DNA of 64,000 nt from assembly GCA_946414395.1 (NCBI GenBank), contig CAMKOE010000003.1, positions 46,347-110,346 of the forward strand, read 5' to 3'. The DNA comes from an uncultured Porphyromonadaceae bacterium (GTDB taxonomy: Bacteria; Bacteroidota; Bacteroidia; Bacteroidales; Muribaculaceae). This document shows positions 50,446 to 57,676 of the stretch, one piece after another; position 1 is the stretch's first letter, and every line of letters begins with the position of its first letter. The notes below the pieces were generated by a model, which worked only from the letters and a program-made list of their open reading frames with translations, searched no databases and was not told the origin of the DNA. Both the position numbers and the translations under genes were made by a program.

Positions 50446-50453
50446 TAACTTTG
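50446..50453 (+). promoter_or_regulatory. -7 box (TAACTTTG) for the second DUF4923 gene
   Basis: TAACTTTG lies 22 nt before the ATG at 50476; a divergent TAAATTTG box for the glycosyltransferase lies at 50386-50393 on the reverse strand. Confidence 0.5.
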
Positions 50454-50475
50454 CAGCAAAAAACAATATCACATC

Positions 50476-51084
50476 ATGAGACATCTGCTTACCATAGCCA
50501 TCGCCATGACCCTGCTCGTGTCATGCTCGACAAGCCGCAACAACGCCCAACAGGGCGGCAGACTCAACCCCGACCAGGTCTTCACCATCACCGACGATGA
50601 CATCGCGCGAGAGACCCTCAGCATCAACTCGACCATCAAGGGCCAGTGGACCTATAGCGGCCCCAGTGTTGACGTGAGCGGCAAGAACGTGCTGGCAGGC
50701 ATCGGCAAACCCATTGCCAAGGGCAAAATCAAGAAGAAACTCAAGAACGCCTTCAAGAAAATCGGCCTGGACAAGGCGAGACCGCAATTCACCTTCAACG
50801 AGGACGGCACCTGTGCCGTCACGCTGCTGGGCAAGAGTCTCAAGGGAACCTACAACTACAACCCCTCCCAAGAAAAGATCTCCATCAAGTGGCACGGCGT
50901 GCCCGTGACCGCGCGGCTCAAGCGCGACGGCAAGAAGAAACTCCACCTCACCTTTGACGCCGACAAACTGCTCTCGATCCTGACGCTCGCCGGCAACTTC
51001 ACCGACAGTTCCACCATCAAGGCCCTGTCCTTCCTCATGGACCACTACGACGACGTGATGGTGGGCTTTGAACTCAAGAAGTGA
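50476..51084 (+). CDS. DUF4923 family lipoprotein (second copy)
   Basis: This 202-residue lipoprotein has signal MRHLLTIAIAMTLLVSC. After an Asn/Gln-rich linker the DUF4923 core appears: GQWTYSGPSVDVSGKNVLAG, a Lys-rich helix (KGKIKKKLKNAFKKIGL), FTFNEDGTCAVTLLGKSLKG, TYNYNPSQEKISIKW and the closing MVGFELKK. It shares the architecture of the copy at 1736-2434 but lacks its Gly-rich N-terminal segment. Function unknown. Confidence 0.8.
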   Translation: MRHLLTIAIAMTLLVSCSTSRNNAQQGGRLNPDQVFTITDDDIARETLSINSTIKGQWTYSGPSVDVSGKNVLAGIGKPIAKGKIKKKLKNAFKKIGLDKARPQFTFNEDGTCAVTLLGKSLKGTYNYNPSQEKISIKWHGVPVTARLKRDGKKKLHLTFDADKLLSILTLAGNFTDSSTIKALSFLMDHYDDVMVGFELKK

Positions 51085-51235
51085 CCCCACGTCATCAAAT
51101 CAATCCGCAGGCTTCATTTAACAACTGAGCAGTCAGAGTATCTGAGGGAATCCGCCTCCCTTGCCTCATGCTGAGGCGCATAGAACAACAATCAATACGA
51201 TAATCACAGATTACTGGTTGTCAGGATTTTTTGAG

Positions 51236-51330
51236 GGGGTAAAAAACAAGAAAGACAATTGTTATCTTTCTTGTCCTTCTTGTCTTTAAAATCCTAGAAC
51301 TTCGTGCCCTAGCGTGAGACAAAGTGTGGC
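51236..51330. repeat. Dispersed intergenic repeat, partial copy with hairpin
   Basis: ACAAGAAAG (51246-51254) and CTTTCTTGT (51266-51274) form a 9-bp hairpin inside ACAAGAAAGACAATTG, the module also found at 38107. ACTTCGTGCCCTAGCGTGAG (51299-51318) is a degenerate copy of the CTTCGCG...TAGCGTGA module. It lies between convergent gene ends and probably acts as a terminator for one or both. Confidence 0.55.
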
Positions 51331-51333
51331 AGG

Positions 51334-51936
51334 TTAGCGGCGGGGAGGCTGGCTCATGTTGCGCTTGCCCTGATTGACGGCCTGCTTCTTGGTCATCAAG
51401 GGCTGGCTCTTGCTGCCAGGCTGGCTCTTGGGGGTGCCCATACCGCCCATTCCGGGCTTGGGCTGTGACTTGCTCTCGGGGGCGCCAAAGGTGCGTCCGT
51501 TGTAAGCGCTGTGGTCAAAATAGCGGTTAGAACCCTTGTACACCTGGTATCCGGGAGGAGCGGCGCGATAGAAGCGGTCCTTGGGATAGCGGTTATAGAT
51601 GGTGAACACAAACCTCTTGTTCTGCCACGACACGGGACGATAGAAATATTCCATCTGCATGTACATCTGGTACTGTGCCGGTGAGAGCACAAACCTCAAC
51701 TCGTTGTTGCGACGGGTCCAGAAGGTGCCGAAGATGTCATCATACACGTCCAGACACATGATGTAGTCCATGTTGATCTCAAACACAGCGTTATACTGGT
51801 CATCGCTTAGTGCGAGTTCATAGGCCATCTTGTCGGTCAGGAAGAAGGCCTGATCGCGGGCCGACTTGTAACTCATCGCGCTGGCGGCCGACGCGAGGGT
51901 CAGCACTGCCACCATTGTCAAGATAAAGCGTTTCAT
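51334..51936 (-). CDS. Secreted Tyr/Met-rich protein of unknown function
   Basis: This 200-residue protein has signal peptide MKRFILTMVAVLTLASAASA. The mature N-terminal half is helical and aromatic: ARDQAFFLTDKMAYELALSD, NAVFEINMDYIMCLDVYDD and LRFVLSPAQYQMYMQMEYFY. The pattern of 'Leu-Ser-x-x-Gln-Tyr' helices faintly recalls Spy/CpxP-like periplasmic proteins, but I would not assign it. The C-terminal 60 residues are low-complexity (Pro, Gly, Ser, Gln, Lys; SQPKPGMGGMGTPKSQPGSK) and likely disordered. No neighbouring gene suggests a function. Confidence 0.65.
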   Translation of the reverse strand: MKRFILTMVAVLTLASAASAMSYKSARDQAFFLTDKMAYELALSDDQYNAVFEINMDYIMCLDVYDDIFGTFWTRRNNELRFVLSPAQYQMYMQMEYFYRPVSWQNKRFVFTIYNRYPKDRFYRAAPPGYQVYKGSNRYFDHSAYNGRTFGAPESKSQPKPGMGGMGTPKSQPGSKSQPLMTKKQAVNQGKRNMSQPPRR

Positions 51937-52192
51937 AGTGCGTATGTTTTTAAACTGTTGATAATGTTTGTTGCCTCAAATTTAGCCTTATTGATGAAAA
52001 GTTGCAAATTTTTTAGACAAATATTCATAAATAATCGACTAATCACAGCACTACACGGCACATTCCATGCCATCCGCCCCGCCACCGGGCGTTGATGGCC
52101 CCACGTCGGGACAACGGGGCGGAAAACCTAGACAAAATGGCTCGTTTCCACGATTTTCAAGAATTTGTAACTCCTGTTTTGACGTTTATTTG

Positions 52193-52200
52193 TATTTTTG
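52193..52200 (+). promoter_or_regulatory. -7 box (TATTTTTG) for the GH3-auxin-like gene; near-leaderless
   Basis: TATTTTTG ends 5 nt before the ATG at 52206. It supports that ATG over the upstream in-frame start at 52092, and implies a leaderless mRNA. Confidence 0.5.
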
Positions 52201-52205
52201 CCGAC

Positions 52206-53720
52206 ATGATAGACTTCACACCTCTTGTCCGTAATCGTTTCCTGGGGCGCCTGCAACAGCAGGTGCGCTACATTGACCATGCCGACGCCGTTCAACAGGG
52301 TGAACTGGTACGGCTCATCGAGAAAGCGGCATTGACACGCATCGGCCGCAAGTATGATTTCTCATCCATCAGGACCTACCAGCAGTTTGCGTCAACCATG
52401 CCGCTGCACACCTATGAGAACCTGCGTCCCCACATCATGCGCATGGTCAACGGCGTCAAGGACGAGTTGTGGCCCGGACGGTGCTACAACTTTGCCCAAT
52501 CGTCGGGCACGAGCGACGGGCGCAGCAAGTATATCCCCATCACGCGAGAATCCTTCACCTGGAACCACTATCAAGGGGCCAGCGATGTCGTGTCCCACTA
52601 CTTGAACCTGAATCCCGCGAGCCGCATCTTCTCGGGCAAGGCGTTCATCCTGGGCGGCAGTTTCGCCAACAACCTGCAACTGCAGCGAGGCGTGAGGGTG
52701 GGGGACTTGAGCGCCAATCTCATCGAGAACATGAACCCGCTGGCCAATCTGGCGCGCATTCCCAGCAGGCAGGTGGCCCTGATGGAAGACTGGACACGCA
52801 AGTTGCCGTTGCTGGTCGAGTCCAGCATCGGGCAGAACGTGACCAACCTGAGCGGCGTGCCCTCGTGGTTCCTGACCGTGCTGCGCCATGTGCTCGAGCG
52901 CACCGGCAAATCGTCTATCCACGAGGTGTGGCCCAATCTGGAAGTTTTTTTCCACGGCGGCATCGCGTTTGGGCCCTACCGCAAGCAGTATGAGGCCCTC
53001 TGTGACATGAGCAAGATGCACTTTCTGGACACCTATAACGCCAGCGAGGGATTCTTTGCCGTGCAGAGCGACTGGAGCAGCGAGGCCATGCTGTTGCTGC
53101 TTGACACGGGTGTATTCTTTGAGTTCCTGCCCGTGGAGGAGAGCGACAGCGAGACGCCCGAGGTCTATCCCATCTGGGAAATCGAGGCCGGCCGCACCTA
53201 TGAACTCATCATCACCGCCCCCAACGGCCTGTGGCGCTACCGCCTGGGCGACACGGTGACCGTCGAACAACTCAACCCCGTCAAGATCACTATAGCGGGC
53301 CGCACGCGCAGTTTCATCAATGCCTTTGGCGAGGAACTGATGGTGCACAATGCCGACCGCGCCATAGCCCTGACCGAGCAGGAGACCGACACCGAGGTGC
53401 TCAACTACACGGCAGCGCCCGTTTATGCCGAGGGCAACCGTCAGGGTCACCACCAGTGGCTCATCGAGTTTGCCACCCGGCCCACCGATGAAGTACGCTT
53501 CATGCAGTTGCTGGATGAGCACCTGCGCGAGGTCAACAGCGACTATGACGCCAAGCGCACGGGCGACATCTTCTTGACAGCCCCGACGCTGGTAGTCGCC
53601 CCCACAGGGCTATTTGACCGCTGGCTGGCCTCCACGGGCAAGTTGGGCGGCCAGCGCAAGATCTCCCGCCTGAACAACAACCGCATCGTCATCGACCAGA
53701 TGCTCGCGATGATGGATTAA
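52206..53720 (+). CDS. GH3 auxin-responsive promoter-like acyl-adenylating protein
   Basis: This 504-residue protein is related to plant GH3 (JAR1) acyl-acid amido synthetases of the ANL superfamily. Adenylation motifs: the phosphate loop FAQSSGTSDGRSKYIPIT (about residues 95-112), FLDTYNASEGFFAVQSD, the adenine-site LITAPNGLWRYRLGDTV and IAGRTRSFINAFGEELM. The C-terminal swivel domain ends with LGGQRKISRLNNNRIV. Bacterial GH3s are widespread in Bacteroidetes and of unknown substrate. The track start at 52092 would include a promoter; ATG 52206 is preferred. Confidence 0.88.
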   Translation: MIDFTPLVRNRFLGRLQQQVRYIDHADAVQQGELVRLIEKAALTRIGRKYDFSSIRTYQQFASTMPLHTYENLRPHIMRMVNGVKDELWPGRCYNFAQSSGTSDGRSKYIPITRESFTWNHYQGASDVVSHYLNLNPASRIFSGKAFILGGSFANNLQLQRGVRVGDLSANLIENMNPLANLARIPSRQVALMEDWTRKLPLLVESSIGQNVTNLSGVPSWFLTVLRHVLERTGKSSIHEVWPNLEVFFHGGIAFGPYRKQYEALCDMSKMHFLDTYNASEGFFAVQSDWSSEAMLLLLDTGVFFEFLPVEESDSETPEVYPIWEIEAGRTYELIITAPNGLWRYRLGDTVTVEQLNPVKITIAGRTRSFINAFGEELMVHNADRAIALTEQETDTEVLNYTAAPVYAEGNRQGHHQWLIEFATRPTDEVRFMQLLDEHLREVNSDYDAKRTGDIFLTAPTLVVAPTGLFDRWLASTGKLGGQRKISRLNNNRIVIDQMLAMMD

Positions 53721-53786
53721 GGCTGAGATACAAACAGCAACAAGAAATAGGAACTTATGATTGAAACCAAATAAGAAAAAATCATC

Positions 53787-54599
53787 ATGGCTAAAATCAA
53801 AGTACAGAACAAAGAGATTACAATCCTGAAGCAGAACGAGAAAGACTACATTTCTCTTACAGATATGGCCAACGCCAAAGAAAATGAAAGCCGCGCCGCT
53901 GATATCATAAAGAACTGGATGAGAAATCGTTACACGATTGAATTTCTCGGAACTTGGGAAATGATTCATAACCCCAATTTTAAAGTGGTCGAATTTGACC
54001 ACTTTAGAAGACAAGCCGGTCTACCAAGTTTTGTATTGAGTGCCAGTGAATGGATTGAAAAGACTAATGCCATTGGTATAATCGTAAAGAAAGGGCGATA
54101 TGGTGGTACATATGCATTCAAAGACATTGCTTTTGAATTTGGCACAGCAATTAGTGTAACGTTCAAGTTATATCTCATTGAAGAATTCCAGCGCCTCAAG
54201 GAAGAAGAGCAGAAACTTATCGGATGGACAGCAAAGCGCGAACTCTCAAAAATCAACTATCGCATTCACACTGATGCCATCAAGGCCCATCTGATTCCCC
54301 TTGAAATCACGTCGGTTCAAGCGAGCATTATTTATGCCGAAGAGGCCGATGTGCTCAATGTTGCATTGTTTGGTATGACCGCTAGACAGTGGCGTAATGC
54401 TAATCCTGAATTGAAGGGGAACCTACGAGACTATGCCACCATCAACGAACTGATATGTCTCTCTAATATGGAAAACATCAATGCAATGCTCATTAATGAA
54501 GGGATGCCTCAAAGCGAACGCTTGATAAAACTCAATCAAATTGCCATTCAACAGATGCAGGTACTTGAAGGCATTAGGGGACGAAATTTATTGAAATAA
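53787..54599 (+). CDS. KilA-N domain DNA-binding protein (AT-rich, probably acquired)
   Basis: This 270-residue protein has an N-terminal KilA-N domain: EKDYISLTDMANAKENE, IIKNWMRNRYTIEFLGTWE, FKVVEFDHFRRQAG, GIIVKKGRYGGTYAFKDIAF and the core FGTAISVTFKLYLIEEFQRL. The C-terminal half is helical with IEYA/ADVLN-type segments (IIYAEEADVLNVALFGMTAR) as in the Bro/KilA-N antirepressor-like proteins. The domain is characteristic of phages and mobile elements. Codon usage is conspicuously more AT-rich than the genes on both sides, suggesting horizontal acquisition. No integrase or direct repeats were seen next to it. Confidence 0.85.
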   Translation: MAKIKVQNKEITILKQNEKDYISLTDMANAKENESRAADIIKNWMRNRYTIEFLGTWEMIHNPNFKVVEFDHFRRQAGLPSFVLSASEWIEKTNAIGIIVKKGRYGGTYAFKDIAFEFGTAISVTFKLYLIEEFQRLKEEEQKLIGWTAKRELSKINYRIHTDAIKAHLIPLEITSVQASIIYAEEADVLNVALFGMTARQWRNANPELKGNLRDYATINELICLSNMENINAMLINEGMPQSERLIKLNQIAIQQMQVLEGIRGRNLLK

Positions 54600-54669
54600 T
54601 GGAAAAGTCTGAAATAAATTGAGTGATAATGAAGTTTGAATTAATGCATTATAAACTCCCATTCCGCTG

Positions 54670-56622
54670 ATGCTTAAAAGATTGATTCATAGCAATATCG
54701 GGGCCGCAGTGCTCAATATGCTGGTGGCCTATCTCGTGTGGATGCTCTCTAGAGTGGCCTTCTTTGCCGAGAACTGGTCCACCTTTGCCCCCTACATGTC
54801 GTGGTCGCTGCTGTGGAGCATGGTGCGCGGCGCTCTGGTGTTTGACACATCGGCGCTGCTCTATGTCAACAGCCTCTACCTCGTGCTCATGCTGCTGCCC
54901 CTTCACATCAAGGAACGTGCGGGCTTCCACAAGGGCCTCCGGTGGCTCTTTGTGGCAAGCAATGCCATCGGACTGGCCATGAACCTGATGGACGCCGTCT
55001 ATTTCCAGTACACAGGCCGCCGCTCGACGGTAACGGTGTTCACCGAGTTTGCCGCCGAGGGCAACATCACGTCCATCATCCTGACCGAATTTCTACGCCA
55101 CTGGTACCTGGTGCTGGCCTTCATCGCGCTGGTGTTCATCCTGTGGCGGTGCTACACCAGACCTCGTCTTGAGGTATATCGCTTCGGTTCCCACTACTAT
55201 ATCTCCCAGGCCATAGCCCTACTCGTGATGATACCGCTGGCCATTGTGGGCATCCGCGGCAGTGTCACGGCAGGCACGAGGCCCATCACCATCAGCAACG
55301 CCAACCAGTTTGTCAACCGCCCTGTAGAGTCCTCGGTGGTGCTCAACACGCCATTCTCGATGATACGCAGCATCGGCAAGAAAGCCTTTGTCACACCCGA
55401 TTACATGCCTGCAGGGCAGATGGAGGCCATTTATAGCCCCGTACACGGCCATCCCGTGACCGATGAGTTGAGCCACAAGGGCAAGAACGTGGTCATCCTC
55501 ATTGTCGAGAGCATGGGCAAGGAGTACATCGGGGCGCTGAACCGCGACCTGGACGGTGGCCAGTACAGGGGGTACATGCCCTTTGTGGACAGCCTGGTGG
55601 AGAAATCGCTGACTTTCAAGTACAGTTATGCCAACGGTCGCATCAGCATGGACGCCATGCCATCGATACTGTCGGGCCTGCCCATGATGGTGGAATCTAT
55701 TTTCCTCACCCCGGCGTCGCTCAACGACGTGGACGGCATCTCGTCGATACTGGGACGCGAGGGCTACGGCACAGCCTTCTTCCACGGCGGCCACAACATC
55801 TCGATGGGCTTCAGCGCCTATGCCCACAGCATCGGCTACAAGGACTACTACGGGCTTGACGAGTACTGCCAGTCACCCAAATATGGCGGCATGGACGACT
55901 TTGACGGCAAATGGGCCATCTGGGACGAGCCTTTCCTGCAGTTCACCCTTGACAACATCGGGCAGATGAGCCAGCCCTTCCTGGCCACCGTGTTCACGGC
56001 CTCGTCCCATCACCCCTATAACGTGCCCGAGCAATACCGCGACTCGCTCAAGGACGAGGGCGGACGTCCCATCCACAAGTGTGTGCGCTACACCGACCTG
56101 GCCCTGCGGCGCTTCTTTGAGCGCGCCAGCCATGAGCCGTGGTACCAGAACACCGTGTTTGTCCTCGTGGCCGACCACACCAACCAGAACAGCCACGACG
56201 TGTACAAGACCGATCTGGGCCTGTACAGCATCCCCATCATTTTCTTCACCCCCGACGGCTCCATCAAGCCCGCAATGCGCGATGACGTCATCGCCCAGCA
56301 GACCGACATCACGCCGACGCTGCTGCACCTGCTGGGCTACGAACGGCCCTATCTGGCCTTCGGCAACGACCTGCTGGGAGAGGATCCGGGGCAGACGTGG
56401 GCCTTCAACTACAATGCCGGCATCTACCAACTGATCAAGGGTGACCTGATGCTGCAGTTCGACGGCGAGAAGACCACCGCACTGTACCGCTACAAGACCG
56501 ACCGACTGCTCAAGGACAACCTGGTGGGCCAGTTGCCCCAGCAGCAGGAGATGGAGCAGTTCGTCAAGGCCCTGATACAGCAATACATGTCGCGCATGAA
56601 CGAGAACCGCCTCAAGCCCTGA
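54670..56622 (+). CDS. LTA synthase family / sulfatase-like phosphotransferase
   Basis: This 650-residue inner-membrane enzyme has about five N-terminal transmembrane helices (residues 10-200) and an alkaline-phosphatase-superfamily ectodomain. Motifs: NVVILIVESMGKEYIGAL (metal-binding Glu), SYANGRISMDAMPSILSG (nucleophile region, the Ser/Thr being in RIS), GTAFFHGGHNISMGF, WAIWDEPFL, VLVADHTNQN (metal Asp-His) and the C-terminal TDITPTLLHLLGYE. In Gram-negatives such proteins move phosphoglycerol or phosphoethanolamine onto glycans or lipid A. Substrate unknown. A 70-nt gap follows the KilA-N gene. Confidence 0.9.
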   Translation: MLKRLIHSNIGAAVLNMLVAYLVWMLSRVAFFAENWSTFAPYMSWSLLWSMVRGALVFDTSALLYVNSLYLVLMLLPLHIKERAGFHKGLRWLFVASNAIGLAMNLMDAVYFQYTGRRSTVTVFTEFAAEGNITSIILTEFLRHWYLVLAFIALVFILWRCYTRPRLEVYRFGSHYYISQAIALLVMIPLAIVGIRGSVTAGTRPITISNANQFVNRPVESSVVLNTPFSMIRSIGKKAFVTPDYMPAGQMEAIYSPVHGHPVTDELSHKGKNVVILIVESMGKEYIGALNRDLDGGQYRGYMPFVDSLVEKSLTFKYSYANGRISMDAMPSILSGLPMMVESIFLTPASLNDVDGISSILGREGYGTAFFHGGHNISMGFSAYAHSIGYKDYYGLDEYCQSPKYGGMDDFDGKWAIWDEPFLQFTLDNIGQMSQPFLATVFTASSHHPYNVPEQYRDSLKDEGGRPIHKCVRYTDLALRRFFERASHEPWYQNTVFVLVADHTNQNSHDVYKTDLGLYSIPIIFFTPDGSIKPAMRDDVIAQQTDITPTLLHLLGYERPYLAFGNDLLGEDPGQTWAFNYNAGIYQLIKGDLMLQFDGEKTTALYRYKTDRLLKDNLVGQLPQQQEMEQFVKALIQQYMSRMNENRLKP

Positions 56623-56660
56623 GTCGGGCTACAGCACACACAGGGGTCATAATAAACCAT

Positions 56661-56691
56661 CAGCCGCAGTGGGACAATCCCATTGCGGCTG
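56661..56691. terminator. Hairpin between the LTA-synthase-like gene and the convergent Sus operon
   Basis: CAGCCGCAGTGGGA pairs with TCCCATTGCGGCTG (one G-T wobble, loop CAA) between two convergent gene ends; the reverse strand continues into ATGGTTTATT. Likely a bidirectional terminator. Confidence 0.6.
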
Positions 56692-56750
56692 ACGGTATCT
56701 GAAGGGCAGCGCCCGGCCATGAAAAGGTCATGGCCGTCGCTGGAAAATGC

Positions 56751-57647
56751 TTACTCGATCACGAACTGATAGAGCGTGCAGCGGATGGTACTGCTGCCAC
56801 AGTTGCCGGCGGCCATCTGGCGATAGGCGCGGCCGATGTACCAGGTCCAGTAGTCGGTGAAGTCACCCATCGAGCCGTTGGACTTGGTGTACTGCAACTT
56901 GCCCAGGTTGGCACCCGTCTGAGCATCAATGCGATAGAGGCAAACCTCGCGGCGCTGGCTACCGCTACTGTTATAGACGGTCTTGCGGATGTTGCAGGTG
57001 AACCACGGTGTGCACTCGCCGAAGGCAACAGGCTGGCCCACGGGCTCATACTCCTTGGTATCCAGGTTCTGAACACCATACTGCACCTTGTCGGTGATGG
57101 GCGTGCCATCGGCCTCATAGAGCAGGTTGATGAACTGGACGCGGCACAGCGAGTCGGTGTCCAGGGCGGGATTGAACTCGGGAGCGGGATTCATCTCGAT
57201 GGGTATGGGATCCTTGTCAAGGTCGTGAACAAAGATGACATAGCGCTTGCCAGCCTCGACATTCACGTTCTTGTCATAGACCACAGGGTACTCATAGATG
57301 GGCTCGCCAGTGGGCGTTTCACCCACCTTAACCCTGCTGTGGAGTTTCACGTTGACCGAGCCGGCATCAACGACATAGAAGCGGTTGGTGCCACCCGAGG
57401 GTACCGTGTTGAACGTGGCCAGGAATGTGGCGCCATCATTGCCGTACTCAATACCATTGAGGTCGATAAAGTACATATAATTGGCTGCGCCAGCGGTCAC
57501 GGGAGCATAGTAGCCCACCTGAACATAGGCCTTGGACGACTCGTCAACAGGCTCGGCCATGTAGGAGACATCCTTCTTCTCGCAGGAGCCCATTGTGACT
57601 GCCACCAGCAGCAATAATGCTATATATTTGAAATATTTCATAATCAT
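56751..57647 (-). CDS. Surface lipoprotein encoded after SusD (DUF4397-like region)
   Basis: This 298-residue lipoprotein has signal MKYFKYIALLLLVAVTMGSC with ATGs at 57647 and 57641. The mature N-terminal half starts KAYVQVGYYAPVTAGAANYM and continues VNVEAGKRYVIFVHDLDKDP, a pattern resembling DUF4397 immunoglobulin-like domains; the second half (VQFINLLYEADGTPITDKVQ) may be a second such domain. It is the last gene of the SusC-SusD operon, 29 nt after susD, and takes the position normally held by SusE/SusF-type glycan-binding lipoproteins. Family assignment is tentative. Confidence 0.7.
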   Translation of the reverse strand: MIMKYFKYIALLLLVAVTMGSCEKKDVSYMAEPVDESSKAYVQVGYYAPVTAGAANYMYFIDLNGIEYGNDGATFLATFNTVPSGGTNRFYVVDAGSVNVKLHSRVKVGETPTGEPIYEYPVVYDKNVNVEAGKRYVIFVHDLDKDPIPIEMNPAPEFNPALDTDSLCRVQFINLLYEADGTPITDKVQYGVQNLDTKEYEPVGQPVAFGECTPWFTCNIRKTVYNSSGSQRREVCLYRIDAQTGANLGKLQYTKSNGSMGDFTDYWTWYIGRAYRQMAAGNCGSSTIRCTLYQFVIE

Positions 57648-57676
57648 TGATTTTTATTGGATCATTAAATAATATA

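Noticed and set aside
52092-52205. N-terminal extension of the GH3-auxin-like ORF to 52092
   Set aside because: A -7 box lies at 52193-52200 just before the ATG at 52206, and the extra residues do not resemble the family.
54670-56622. Arylsulfatase annotation
   Set aside because: The sulfatase CxPxR signature is absent and the N-terminal membrane domain fits LTA-synthase-type phosphotransferases.
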